A stretch of 64,000 nt of DNA from CANHBY01 sp046342195 (lineage in GTDB: Bacteria > Pseudomonadota > Gammaproteobacteria > Burkholderiales > Burkholderiaceae_C), in assembly GCA_046342195.1 (NCBI GenBank), contig JBKDQE010000057.1:1-64000 (forward strand), in the 5' to 3' direction. The position numbers and the translations under genes were made by a program. Below the pieces are notes generated by a model. It worked only from the letters and a program-made list of their open reading frames with translations. It searched no databases and was not told the DNA's origin. This document shows positions 51,453 to 60,453 of this stretch, in pieces (the stretch's first letter is position 1; every line of letters starts with the position of its first letter).

Positions 51453-52897
51453 GCTGCCCCCCACCCGAGGGTTTTCAGCATGAAATTCGTCATACTGCCA
51501 ATCATCAAGCCCAAGGCCAACCAGGGAATGCTCAGCAACTCTGTTCTCCAGTCAAATAATTTGTTCCGGATCTTGAAGTAAACCGCAAAGGGCCAGCCCG
51601 TGTATTGCGTCAACACAATAACAGCCAAAGCCCCTTCAAAACCTGCAAACTGAAAGGCCAAGGGAATGCCGATGAACGCACACACAAAACGCACTGCGTT
51701 CACCAAGGTCAGCATCTGGGGCTGGCCCATGGCCAGATAACATTGCTCCAGCACCACATAACGGTTGGCGGCCACCCCCCAAGCCAAACTGCTGAGAATA
51801 GCCCCCGCGGGCTGATAGCGCGCATCATAGAAAAAGCCCACAATAAACGGGCCCAGGCTCCATAACAAGCCCACCATCGGCCCAAGAAACCCATCAGAGA
51901 GGCGCTGAAACTCGGCCAGCACACGAACCAGATCATGAGGCCTTTCACGAATCACTTCGCTCAGGGTCGGCAAGGCCACGCTTCCGGCCAAGGTATTCAT
52001 GACCAACCCAGGCGCTGTCGCCAATAAAAAGCCAATTGAATATAAACCAAAGCTTGTACTGTCGATCAGGTTCGAAAGAATCAATCGATCACTGTTCGAC
52101 ACCAGATAGAAAAGCACCGAAGACAAAAACACCCACTTCCCGAAACCCACCAAGTCACGCAGCACATGGGCATCCCACGCCCATCGGTTGGCAGGCCCAC
52201 CCAGTACGCGGTGGGTCCATATACAGCGAAGCGCGGCCGCACAAAGCCCCCCCACCACAAAAGCCCAAACCGACCTCGTGAACCAAGCCACCGTCACCAT
52301 CAGCACGGATGCCACCACTTGGCTGGCCAACTCAATCTGGGTCAATCGCTTCAGACGCATGTGACGCCGCTCAACCAACACCTGGGTAGACTCAAAACCT
52401 TGAAACACCGCACTGAAGGTGGCTACAGCAATCATCCAGGGCAGACGAGGATCGGCATACACGGTGTCAGCCCTGACCCACCCTGCCCTCACCAGCCAAG
52501 GCAAGCACGCCGCAACCCCGAGGGCCACCAGCCAAATCACAACCCCCCGAAGAACCTGGACACTCCAGGCCGTATCCAGAAAGCGCCGATTTTCAGCATC
52601 CGGATGACGCACCACGTTTTGAAAAACGCCCAAATCAGAAAACAGCGTCAGGCCCACCGTGAGCAACATCACCACCGTACTCAGGGCAAAAGCCTCCGGC
52701 ATGAGAAACCGGGCCAGCAGCACATTACCAGCCAATCGAATCAGTTGTGTCGAAGCATGGCTCAAAACAGACCAGCCACCGGCATGCCAAAGGCGCTGCC
52801 TCAATGACCCGATGACTACATCTTTCTTCAGGGGCGGGCCAGCTATAGCCTCGTGAGACAAAGAAACCTCCAACGAGACCGCTGCTTTTTCACCCAT
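51449..52897 (-). CDS. Oligosaccharide flippase (Wzx-like)
   Basis: A 482-residue membrane protein with about 12-14 helices. The N-terminal motif WSVLSHASTQLIRLAGNVLL and the following PEAFALSTVVMLLTVGL are typical of polysaccharide exporters in the MOP superfamily. It moves lipid-linked oligosaccharide across the inner membrane. It is the first gene of the glycan cluster read from its start, and the following genes overlap or touch it. No Wzy polymerase is seen. Confidence 0.85.
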   Translation of the reverse strand: MGEKAAVSLEVSLSHEAIAGPPLKKDVVIGSLRQRLWHAGGWSVLSHASTQLIRLAGNVLLARFLMPEAFALSTVVMLLTVGLTLFSDLGVFQNVVRHPDAENRRFLDTAWSVQVLRGVVIWLVALGVAACLPWLVRAGWVRADTVYADPRLPWMIAVATFSAVFQGFESTQVLVERRHMRLKRLTQIELASQVVASVLMVTVAWFTRSVWAFVVGGLCAAALRCIWTHRVLGGPANRWAWDAHVLRDLVGFGKWVFLSSVLFYLVSNSDRLILSNLIDSTSFGLYSIGFLLATAPGLVMNTLAGSVALPTLSEVIRERPHDLVRVLAEFQRLSDGFLGPMVGLLWSLGPFIVGFFYDARYQPAGAILSSLAWGVAANRYVVLEQCYLAMGQPQMLTLVNAVRFVCAFIGIPLAFQFAGFEGALAVIVLTQYTGWPFAVYFKIRNKLFDWRTELLSIPWLALGLMIGSMTNFMLKTLGWGAA

Positions 52898-52932
52898 CAG
52901 GAAGCCTTGGTTGTTTTTTTACGACATACAAA

Positions 52933-53475
52933 CTAACGGTAGCGACAAGGCCCGTGAGATTGACGAAAAGCCCGCGGCTCAATCGCTGCCGGATCAGCGA
53001 ATACACCGCGTTGAGCCTCTCGGGCCTGTTGCTCTTCCCGCGTATAAGGACCGGCATTGTGCTTGTAGCGATAACTCCAAGCCCATCCCTGACGAACCAT
53101 CCAGGCGCCCACATCATCATCATTCAGCCGAACCCGACCCAACTCGCGCCCATACCGGTCTTGTGACGACAAACTGACCGTCACCTTCTGGTTCAAAACC
53201 CGAGATCGCAGGGCTGCAGCCGATTGCTCGCCCAAGTCTTGGCAGACCTCAGGAGCATCCATGCCTTGAATGCGCAGCTTCATCAGGGGACACTCGCCCA
53301 CCGCCTCACATCGATCCGGCCTCAGCCATAAAGTGTCTCCATCCGATACTTTCGTCACCACACCTGTCACGGTCTTGTCTTTCGATTTTTTGGCATGGAC
53401 CACAGAAGCATGACCCGACAACGCCAAGAACACCAACATAGTGATCACCGGCACCGATTTCCAATTGGTTTTCAT
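52933..53475 (-). CDS. Exported thermonuclease-like nuclease (SNase)
   Basis: A 180-residue exported protein. The signal peptide ends near SVVHAKK. TGVVTKVSDGDTLWLRP, LRIQGMDAPEV and DRYGRELGRVRLNDDDVGAW supply the Asp, Arg and Glu/Asp residues of the staphylococcal-nuclease active site. The extra pair of Cys (CEAVGEC) may form a disulfide. ATG 53475 is preferred to TTG three bases upstream. It lies before the flippase gene on the same strand with 35 bases between, but there is no functional link. Confidence 0.88.
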   Translation of the reverse strand: MKTNWKSVPVITMLVFLALSGHASVVHAKKSKDKTVTGVVTKVSDGDTLWLRPDRCEAVGECPLMKLRIQGMDAPEVCQDLGEQSAAALRSRVLNQKVTVSLSSQDRYGRELGRVRLNDDDVGAWMVRQGWAWSYRYKHNAGPYTREEQQAREAQRGVFADPAAIEPRAFRQSHGPCRYR

Positions 53476-53825
53476 CAATAGTTGCTCACAAATGAAGTTA
53501 AATACGCGCGAATGCGCTCACCGAGAGCCAAGCGCTGTCGGTGAGCCAGAATATTGTGGCTCATGGTTTCAAATGGGCGCCCTCTTTGACAAACAAGGAG
53601 GAGTGGCCGTCAGCTTTTCGCACCAGATCCCCCACACAGCTATGCTAAAGTTAAAGGCGTTGCGTTAAAAAATGCACTTTTTGACACGATACCCATTCAG
53701 TTTGTTGTACCAAGCATCACCTATGGAAGCCCTGCAAAATCCATCGTGAATGAGGCTCGCGGCTTCGCAAGCCTTCGATCCCCATGATGAGTTTTACAGG
53801 GATTCCCTATCTCACAGGAGCGTCG
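53476..53825. promoter_or_regulatory. Divergent intergenic region with a weak promoter for the porin gene
   Basis: A perfect TTGACA lies at 53681-53686, but the matching -10 site 17-18 bases later (GTTGTA/TTGTAC) is poor. No gene is visible in the 350 bases apart from shadow frames. The porin ribosome site AGGAG is at 53817-53821. Confidence 0.3.
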
Positions 53826-55037
53826 ATGATTCAACAAATTGTGAGAGGGTCCGTTTTTGTCGTCGCCCTCGTGCTTTCCCCATTTGCGTATGCTGATGAA
53901 GATCACTGGTCCCTTTCTGGTTTTGCCACCCTCGGTGCAGTGCGCTCCAACACCAACCTAGGCACCTTTGCGATTCCGGGCCAATTGTCAGGAGCCACCC
54001 AAAGTTTCGATTTTGGAGTCGATAGCAAAATCGGAATTCAAGGCACCTACAAGCTGAACAGTCAGCTTTCCGTCACAGCCCAACTGATCAGCAAGAAAAA
54101 CGACCAAAACAACTGGAACCCTAAAACAGAGTGGTTCTTTGGCAAAATTCAGGCCCAGCCCAATCTTGCTTTCCGCTTCGGCCGTATTGGGCTTCCGTTA
54201 TTTTTAGTGTCTGACTTTCGCGACGTCAACTTTGCCAACCCCTGGACGCGCCCTCCACTGGATGTTTACGCCCAAGCTCCCCTGAGTCACTTTGATGGTG
54301 GTGATGTGCTCTGGGATTTTCCAATTGGAAACACGATTCTTTCAACCCAATTTTTAATGGGCCGATCCCAATCCTCCTTTCAGGGCTTAACCAATAAAGC
54401 AAAATCTCTTGTTGGCATGAATGCAACGATCGATTTCAACAATGGCCTGAAGCTGCGCTTAGGAAAGGTGAAAAGCAATTTCAGCATTGTGAATAATGAC
54501 ATTACGGTTTTGACGGAGGTGCTTCCCCAGCTTGGCTTTGACGATCTGGCTCAACAACTCAAGATCGAAAACCGGCACGCCACTTTTTCCGGCTTGGGTC
54601 TTTCCTACGATGAGGGCCGCTGGATTGCGCTTGCAGAATACACCACTCGCCGAACTGACAGCTTCGTGAGTGACACCACCGGCTGGTATGCCACCGTGGG
54701 CCACCGCTTTGGGGCTGTGACCCCCTATGTCACTTTTGGCAAACGAATTGTCGATGACAGCAACCTGGTCAACTCTATCCCGGTCACGCCATTTCCACCT
54801 TTAGAAGCCCTGCGCCTCGGGATCGATGAAATTATTGATTGCCAGAACATCTCTCAGCGAACTTTGGCTGTGGGCTTCCGATGGGATATTTACTCCAACA
54901 CATCTTTGAAAATGCAACTTGAGCGTGTACGAGCAAAAAGTCTTCTGTGTCCTTCTGCAGCGGGTCAATTCATTCATGTGAAGCCCGGTTTCCAAGGTGC
55001 CACGCTGTTAGGCATCTCACTAGACGTGTTGTTCTAA
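53826..55037 (+). CDS. Porin-like outer-membrane beta-barrel protein
   Basis: A 403-residue exported protein. The signal peptide covers about residues 1-23 (ending FAYADED). The mature sequence alternates hydrophobic and polar residues as in barrel strands (LKLRLGKVKSNFSIV, TSLKMQLERVRAK) and ends GISLDVLF with the terminal Phe that guides barrel assembly. AGGAG precedes ATG 53826. It forms an operon with the phosphate-binding-like gene 18 bases on. The substrate is unknown; phosphate or another anion is a guess. Confidence 0.75.
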   Translation: MIQQIVRGSVFVVALVLSPFAYADEDHWSLSGFATLGAVRSNTNLGTFAIPGQLSGATQSFDFGVDSKIGIQGTYKLNSQLSVTAQLISKKNDQNNWNPKTEWFFGKIQAQPNLAFRFGRIGLPLFLVSDFRDVNFANPWTRPPLDVYAQAPLSHFDGGDVLWDFPIGNTILSTQFLMGRSQSSFQGLTNKAKSLVGMNATIDFNNGLKLRLGKVKSNFSIVNNDITVLTEVLPQLGFDDLAQQLKIENRHATFSGLGLSYDEGRWIALAEYTTRRTDSFVSDTTGWYATVGHRFGAVTPYVTFGKRIVDDSNLVNSIPVTPFPPLEALRLGIDEIIDCQNISQRTLAVGFRWDIYSNTSLKMQLERVRAKSLLCPSAAGQFIHVKPGFQGATLLGISLDVLF

Positions 55038-55055
55038 TCCCGAAGGAGACATCGG

Positions 55056-55481
55056 ATGAACGCACTTCGATTCTGGATTTTCTTAGCATCTCTGGCTTCT
55101 TTCCTGACAACGGCGCACGCGGATGTGGTGGTGGTCGTGAACCCCAAAAGCCCCCTGGTCTCTATGAGCCCTGAACAGGTTTCTGCTATTTTCCTCGGCA
55201 AAAACATGATGCTCCCAACAGGTTCTGGCGCCGTCTTGGTGGATCAAGCCGAAAACAGTTCCTTGTATGAATCGTTCTATGCGAACGTTACAGGCAAAAC
55301 CCCATCCCAGGTGAAAGCTATTTGGGCACGACTGACATTTTCCGGGCGCGCGCTTCCACCCAAAACATTGGCAAACTCAGCTGAAGTCAAAAAGTTTATT
55401 GCCAGCCACCCTGATGCCATTGGCTACATTGACAAGTCTTCCCTGGATACTTCTGTCAAAGCGGTTCTCAAAATGGATTGA
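55056..55481 (+). CDS. Small periplasmic phosphate-binding-like protein
   Basis: A 141-residue exported protein. The signal peptide ends near TTAHADV. VVVVNPKSPLVSMSPEQVSAI with FLGKNMMLPTG is the half-size PBP-like domain seen in PstS-related proteins, and PDAIGYIDKSSLD is the matching C-terminal motif. It lacks the second lobe, so it is more likely an accessory or sensor than a full transporter part. This porin/PBP pair recurs in proteobacteria. Confidence 0.78.
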   Translation: MNALRFWIFLASLASFLTTAHADVVVVVNPKSPLVSMSPEQVSAIFLGKNMMLPTGSGAVLVDQAENSSLYESFYANVTGKTPSQVKAIWARLTFSGRALPPKTLANSAEVKKFIASHPDAIGYIDKSSLDTSVKAVLKMD

Positions 55482-55484
55482 TTC

Positions 55485-55500
55485 TAGGGTCTGTTAACAC
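55485..55500 (+). repeat. TAGGGTCTGTTAACAC short dispersed repeat, copy 4
   Basis: It begins four bases after the stop of the PBP-like gene. TCAAGAACCTCTGCAAAACC follows. This copy and that at 41113 share the most bases. Confidence 0.5.
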
Positions 55501-55646
55501 TCAAGAACCTCTGCAAAACCCATCAAGCAGCTTGGTGCTCATTCTTCAGCCACTGATGTGCGGAATGAATGCCTTGATGGGCAGCTGGCTTGAACGTGAC
55601 AGCCCCCCGCAAGCCAAACACAACAGCAAGAAAAGCTCTCCCGGAC

Positions 55647-56774
55647 TCACTTGAAGATGTCTTTGACTCTGTCAGACCATGACTTGCTGCTGGAGGGAGA
55701 GTGGTTGCCTGCCTTGAAAGATTCATCGAGCTCCTTCATCAATTTACGCTGGTGGTCAGTCAGTTTAATGGGGGTTTCCACTTGAATATGGCAAAACAAA
55801 TCGCCTGGATAGCTGGCCCGTAGCCCCTTGATTCCTTTGCCACGCAGCCTGAACTGTTTGCCATGCTGAGTGCCTTCGGGTATCTCCATTTCGACCTTGC
55901 CGTTCAAAGTAGGAACTTCAATGGTGCCGCCGAGAGCCGCTGTAGTGAGATGCACCGGAATGGCACAGTGAAGGTCATCCCCATCGCGCTGAAATACTTC
56001 ATGAGCGCGAATATGAATTTCGACCGTGAGGTCACCCGGGGGGCCACCATTGGTGCCAGGTTCGCCGTGTCCGCCCAAGCGAATACGCATTCCCTCCCCA
56101 ATGCCCGCAGGAATCTTGACCTCCAGAGTTTTGGTTTTTTTGACGCGTCCCAGTCCGTTACAGCTGGTGCAGGGGTCAGGGATAATTTTGCCCGTGCCAT
56201 GGCAGTGAGGGCAGGTTTGCTGGATACTGAAAAACCCCTGTCGCATCGTGACCGAACCCGAACCATTGCAAGTGCTGCAAACCTTGGGGCTCGTTCCTGG
56301 TTTGGCGCCAGTGCCATGACAGGTGTCGCACAACTCCCAACTGGGCACACGAATTGGTGTTTCTTTGCCTTTGGCGGCTTCTTCCAGGCTGATTTCAAGC
56401 GAGTAAGACAGGTCGTTTCCACGATAAACATTTTGGCCACTGCGCCGTCCGCCTGCTTGGCCGAAGATGTCTCCGAAGATATCGCCAAAAGCTTCGGCAA
56501 AGCCACCGAAACCCTCCGCCCCGGCCCGTCCGGCCATATTGGGATCAACGCCCGCGTGACCATACTGGTCATAGGCCGATCTCTTGGCAGGATCAGACAA
56601 GATCTCATAGGCATCTTTGGCTTCTTTGAATTTTTCTTCAGCTTTTTTGGATTGATCACCCTGATTGCGGTCAGGGTGATGTTTCATGGCCAGCTTGCGA
56701 TAGGCCTTTTTAATGTCGTCGTCGCTGGCGTTTTTGGCGACACCCAACACTTCATATAAATCACGTTTCGCCAT
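55647..56774 (-). CDS. dnaJ: Chaperone DnaJ
   Basis: A 375-residue co-chaperone. The J domain (about 1-70) has YRKLAMKHHPDRNQG with the HPD motif. A Gly/Phe stretch (about 75-110), four zinc CxxCxGxG repeats (CDTCHGTGAKPG onward) and a C-terminal peptide-binding domain follow. It stimulates DnaK ATP hydrolysis. The three genes are co-oriented but separated by 81-216 bases. Confidence 0.96.
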   Translation of the reverse strand: MAKRDLYEVLGVAKNASDDDIKKAYRKLAMKHHPDRNQGDQSKKAEEKFKEAKDAYEILSDPAKRSAYDQYGHAGVDPNMAGRAGAEGFGGFAEAFGDIFGDIFGQAGGRRSGQNVYRGNDLSYSLEISLEEAAKGKETPIRVPSWELCDTCHGTGAKPGTSPKVCSTCNGSGSVTMRQGFFSIQQTCPHCHGTGKIIPDPCTSCNGLGRVKKTKTLEVKIPAGIGEGMRIRLGGHGEPGTNGGPPGDLTVEIHIRAHEVFQRDGDDLHCAIPVHLTTAALGGTIEVPTLNGKVEMEIPEGTQHGKQFRLRGKGIKGLRASYPGDLFCHIQVETPIKLTDHQRKLMKELDESFKAGNHSPSSSKSWSDRVKDIFK

Positions 56775-56990
56775 AGCATGAATCCTGGTCTTGTACCCTC
56801 AAAGAGTCGGTTAAACCCGCTTGAACCGAAGCCGGCCAAGACGAACTCTGCGGCTCATGGTGCAGCTCATGATGCTGCCAACCAACTTTTTTGGCTGGCC
56901 CCCGCAGGATAAAAATTGACGTAGAGAAGCATGCGGTGTTTAGCAAAGAGGCTAATGGCTCATCTACCATGCCCCCCGCTGATCCAAGCT

Positions 56991-58925
56991 TTACTTTTTG
57001 TCTTTGACTTCGGTAAATTCGGCGTCAACCACATTGTCCTCCGAAGCCTTGGAGGCTGAAGCAGAAGCCGCACCCGAAGAGGGCTGGCTTTGAGCTTCCG
57101 CTTGGGTTTCGGCATAAATTTTCTCGCCCAGTTTCTGGCTGGCACTCATGAGGGCCTCTGATTTGGCATCGATGATGGCTTTATCATCGCTTGTCAGGGC
57201 TGCTTCAGCTTCTTTCAAGGCCAATTCAATGGCGCTTTTTTCACTGGCTTCGATTTTGCTTCCGTGTTCAGCGAGGCTCTTTTTCACGCTGTGAATCAAG
57301 GCGTCGGCTGAATTACGGGCCTGGATCAACTCGAGCTTTTTCTTGTCTTCGGCAGCATTCAACTCAGCATCTTTGACCATTTGCTGAATTTCGGCTTCAC
57401 TCAAGCCGGAATTGGCCTTGATGGTGATTTTGTTTTCTTTGCCGGTTCCTTTGTCTTTGGCTCCTACATGCAAAATGCCGTTAGCGTCAATATCGAAGCT
57501 CACCTCAATCTGAGGGATGCCACGGGGAGCCGGAGGAATGCCCTCCAAGTTGAATTCACCCAGGCATTTATTGCCCGAGGCCATTTCACGCTCGCCTTGA
57601 TACACCTTGATCGTGACGGCCGGCTGATTGTCTTCGGCGGTGGAAAAAGTTTGCGCAAAACGGGTAGGAATGGTCGTATTCTTGGAAATCATCTTGGTCA
57701 TCACACCACCCAAGGTTTCGATACCCAAACTCAAAGGAGTGACGTCTAACAAGAGTACATCGGTGCGATCCCCGGCAAGCACCTGACCTTGAATGGCTGC
57801 ACCAACAGCCACAGCTTCGTCAGGGTTGACATCGCGGCGTGGCTCTTTGCCGAAAAACTCCTTGACCTTGTCTTGAACCTTGGGCATGCGGGTCATGCCC
57901 CCCACCAAAATCACGTCATCAATCGCACTGACGGCAACGCCCGCATCCTTGATGGCGGTGCGGCAGGGAGCAATGGTACGCTCAATCAGATCTTCGACAA
58001 GCGACTCAAGTTTGGCGCGGGTGAGCTTGATGTTGAGGTGTTTTGGGCCTGAGGCATCAGCAGTGATGTAAGGCAGATTGATGTCGGTTTGAGCGCTGTT
58101 AGAGAGCTCGATCTTGGCCTTTTCGGCGGACTCTTTCAATCGCTGCAATGCGAGAACGTCTTTGCTGAGGTCAACGCCTTGTTCTTTTTTGAACTCGGAG
58201 ATAATGTAGTCAATGATGCGCTGGTCAAAATCTTCGCCACCCAAAAAGGTATCACCATTGGTTGAAAGCACCTCGAACTGCTTTTCGCCATCGACATCAG
58301 CGATTTCAATGATAGAGACGTCGAAAGTGCCGCCACCGAGATCATAAACGGCAATTTTGCGATCGCCCTTGGAGGCTTTGTCAAGGCCGAATGCCAAAGC
58401 GGCTGCAGTGGGCTCATTGATAATGCGCTTGACCTCAAGACCCGCAATACGACCAGCATCTTTGGTGGCTTGGCGTTGAGCATCGTTGAAGTATGCAGGC
58501 ACCGTGATAACAGCCTCAGTGACAGGTTCACCAAGGTAGTCTTCAGCGGTTTTTTTCATTTTACGCAGCACTTCTGCACTGACCTGAGGAGGAGCCAGCT
58601 TGTTGCCACGAACCTCAACCCAGGCATCGCCGTTGTCAGCTGCGGCAATTTTGTAGGGCATGAGGTCGATGTCTTTCTGAACCTCTTTCTCGGTGAATTT
58701 GCGACCGATCAGGCGCTTGACAGCGTAAAGTGTGTTTTTAGGGTTGGTCACGGCTTGCCGCTTGGCCGAGGCCCCCACCAAGATTTCTCCGTCTTCCTGG
58801 TAAGCAATGATGGACGGCGTGGTGCGGGCGCCTTCGCTGTTCTCAATGACTTTGGTGGTATTGCCTTCCATGATGGCCACGCACGAATTGGTGGTGCCGA
58901 GGTCAATGCCGATGATTTTTCCCAT
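56991..58925 (-). CDS. dnaK: Chaperone DnaK (Hsp70)
   Basis: A 644-residue Hsp70. GIDLGTTNSCVAIMEGN starts the ATPase domain (about 1-385), with VYDLGGGTFDVSI and VGGMTRMPKVQDKVK. The substrate-binding domain starts at about 390 (VLLLDVTPLSLGIETLGGV). The tail ends in the acidic DAEFTEVKDKK lid end. Length is standard. Confidence 0.97.
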   Translation of the reverse strand: MGKIIGIDLGTTNSCVAIMEGNTTKVIENSEGARTTPSIIAYQEDGEILVGASAKRQAVTNPKNTLYAVKRLIGRKFTEKEVQKDIDLMPYKIAAADNGDAWVEVRGNKLAPPQVSAEVLRKMKKTAEDYLGEPVTEAVITVPAYFNDAQRQATKDAGRIAGLEVKRIINEPTAAALAFGLDKASKGDRKIAVYDLGGGTFDVSIIEIADVDGEKQFEVLSTNGDTFLGGEDFDQRIIDYIISEFKKEQGVDLSKDVLALQRLKESAEKAKIELSNSAQTDINLPYITADASGPKHLNIKLTRAKLESLVEDLIERTIAPCRTAIKDAGVAVSAIDDVILVGGMTRMPKVQDKVKEFFGKEPRRDVNPDEAVAVGAAIQGQVLAGDRTDVLLLDVTPLSLGIETLGGVMTKMISKNTTIPTRFAQTFSTAEDNQPAVTIKVYQGEREMASGNKCLGEFNLEGIPPAPRGIPQIEVSFDIDANGILHVGAKDKGTGKENKITIKANSGLSEAEIQQMVKDAELNAAEDKKKLELIQARNSADALIHSVKKSLAEHGSKIEASEKSAIELALKEAEAALTSDDKAIIDAKSEALMSASQKLGEKIYAETQAEAQSQPSSGAASASASKASEDNVVDAEFTEVKDKK

Positions 58926-59006
58926 GTTGTGCTCCTGAAAACAAATTGGTGATATACCCTTGAGGTGCGAATAGCCAGCTGTTTTTCAAGGGTGTTGAAG
59001 ATGATC

Positions 59007-59549
59007 TTATTGGGCTACCGTGACCAAAGCAGGCCTGAGCACTCGTTCAGCGATGGCATAGCCTTTTTGCAGCACCGTCACCACGGTATTGGTTTCTTGC
59101 GACACTTGCACCACACTGATGGCCTGGTGACGATGAGGGTCGAATTTTTCGCCGGCCCCGGGGTTGATTTCAAGCACTCTGTGGCGATCCAGGGCTGTAC
59201 TGAGTTGTCGCAAAGTCGCCTGCACGCCTTCGAGCATTTGCTCGGGGCTGGCATCAGGAATGGCCAAAGCTGCTTCCAGGCTGTCTTTGACTGGAAGCAG
59301 GCTCTCGGCAAAGCTTTCCAGGGCAAACTTGCGGGCCTTGGCGAGCTCATCTTCAGATCGGCGACGAATATTTTCGACTTCAGCCTTGGCACGCAGATAG
59401 GCATCGGAGAGTTCGGCATGCCGAGCCTCAAGCTCCAACCAGCGGGGATCACGTGACGCGCTCTCAATAGAGAGATCGTGAGGAAGCGGGCTGGCAGCAG
59501 ATTGAGGATCGAAATTAGGTTCTTCGCGGGTATGTTCTGTGGTGCTCAT
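59007..59549 (-). CDS. grpE: Nucleotide exchange factor GrpE
   Basis: A 180-residue GrpE that releases ADP from DnaK. A long N-terminal helix leads to AYLRAKAEVENIRRRSEDEL, the dimer helix, and then HQAISVVQVSQETNTVVTVL and YAIAERVLRPALVTVAQ in the beta domain. It heads the stress operon and has a heat-shock promoter upstream. Confidence 0.95.
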   Translation of the reverse strand: MSTTEHTREEPNFDPQSAASPLPHDLSIESASRDPRWLELEARHAELSDAYLRAKAEVENIRRRSEDELAKARKFALESFAESLLPVKDSLEAALAIPDASPEQMLEGVQATLRQLSTALDRHRVLEINPGAGEKFDPHRHQAISVVQVSQETNTVVTVLQKGYAIAERVLRPALVTVAQ

Positions 59550-59575
59550 AGGGTTTCACCTCTCAAGCCCTGAGA

Positions 59576-59604
59576 TATGACTGCAGCCCTCAAGAATTTC
59601 AAGG
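59576..59604 (-). promoter_or_regulatory. Sigma-32-type promoter upstream of grpE
   Basis: On the minus strand CTTGAAA (59604-59598) is followed after 14 bases by AGTCATAT (59583-59576). The pair fits the heat-shock consensus CTTGAAA-N13-15-CCCCATNT at the -35 region and partly at the -10 region. It lies 27 bases before the grpE start. Confidence 0.55.
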
Positions 59605-59778
59605 GGCGGGTCAAAAAAGATATTTATTTTGCACCGAACACCTGCCCAGTGATGATGATTTTATGGACCACCCTGACAAAATCGCCCTGTGAAGTCAACC
59701 GCTGATCAGCGCCTATCAAATAATTCACCACTTTTTAACTCATCATAGGACAATCCCAAGGAACAAGGAGGCCTGTTC

Positions 59779-60312
59779 ATGCCATTCCAATCTTTTGCCA
59801 CCCCGCTGTCAATGGCTCTTGTCGCTTTAGCTGGGGTTTTTCCATTGTCGCCTGCCGCTGCTGAAGCCCCCAGTGTTTCGGAAAAAAATCAGGCTCCCCA
59901 TGCTTCGAGGCACGCTTCTTCACGGGATCGATTGAAATTAGAAGCGCGGTCTCTGGCGTTGGCCACGGACATGACTGAAACCATCAATGAGCAGCAGCTT
60001 GAAATTGCAGCCCGTGTACTCACTGGGCCTTCGCATTGTGAATTTCGCCAGCAGGTTCATGTTCAGCCCGTCGAGGGTCTGCCGGGCCAGTTCAGGGTCA
60101 ATTTCAAGAACCTCAGTTATCAAATGGTGCCGGAAGAAACCACGTCAGGGGCCGTTCGCCTGATGGATAAAAAAGCAGGGGTAGTCTGGATTCAAATTCC
60201 GAGTAAATCGATGCTGATGAACAGCAAGCTCGGACAGCGCCTGATCGACAACTGCCAACACCCAGACCAACAACTCGCCGCCGAAGGCCAACAGACTGAA
60301 AGCCTACCCTAA
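59779..60312 (+). CDS. Exported hypothetical protein
   Basis: A 177-residue exported protein. The signal peptide ends near SPAAAEAP. The mature part has a Ser/Ala/Pro stretch, then LTGPSHCEFRQQVHVQPV and a beta-rich region (GQFRVNFKNLSYQMVPEETT) with two Cys residues that may pair. A strong AAGGAGG precedes ATG 59779. I do not recognise the family; it stands alone between the stress operon and the PurM-like gene. Confidence 0.75.
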   Translation: MPFQSFATPLSMALVALAGVFPLSPAAAEAPSVSEKNQAPHASRHASSRDRLKLEARSLALATDMTETINEQQLEIAARVLTGPSHCEFRQQVHVQPVEGLPGQFRVNFKNLSYQMVPEETTSGAVRLMDKKAGVVWIQIPSKSMLMNSKLGQRLIDNCQHPDQQLAAEGQQTESLP

Positions 60313-60453
60313 AAAGCGGCAGAGGCCTCAGAAGAATCTGACAGCGTGATCAATTTTACCCCCTGATTTTCAAGGCAGAGGCTGTATTCAATCGTGCCTA
60401 AAAAGGATCGCACGGATAATCACGGCTTCGAAAAAACTTTTTGAACCGCCGCC

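Noticed and set aside
55863..56759. 298-codon open frame on the plus strand
   Set aside because: It is antisense to dnaJ, with composition typical of a shadow frame, and no recognisable protein.
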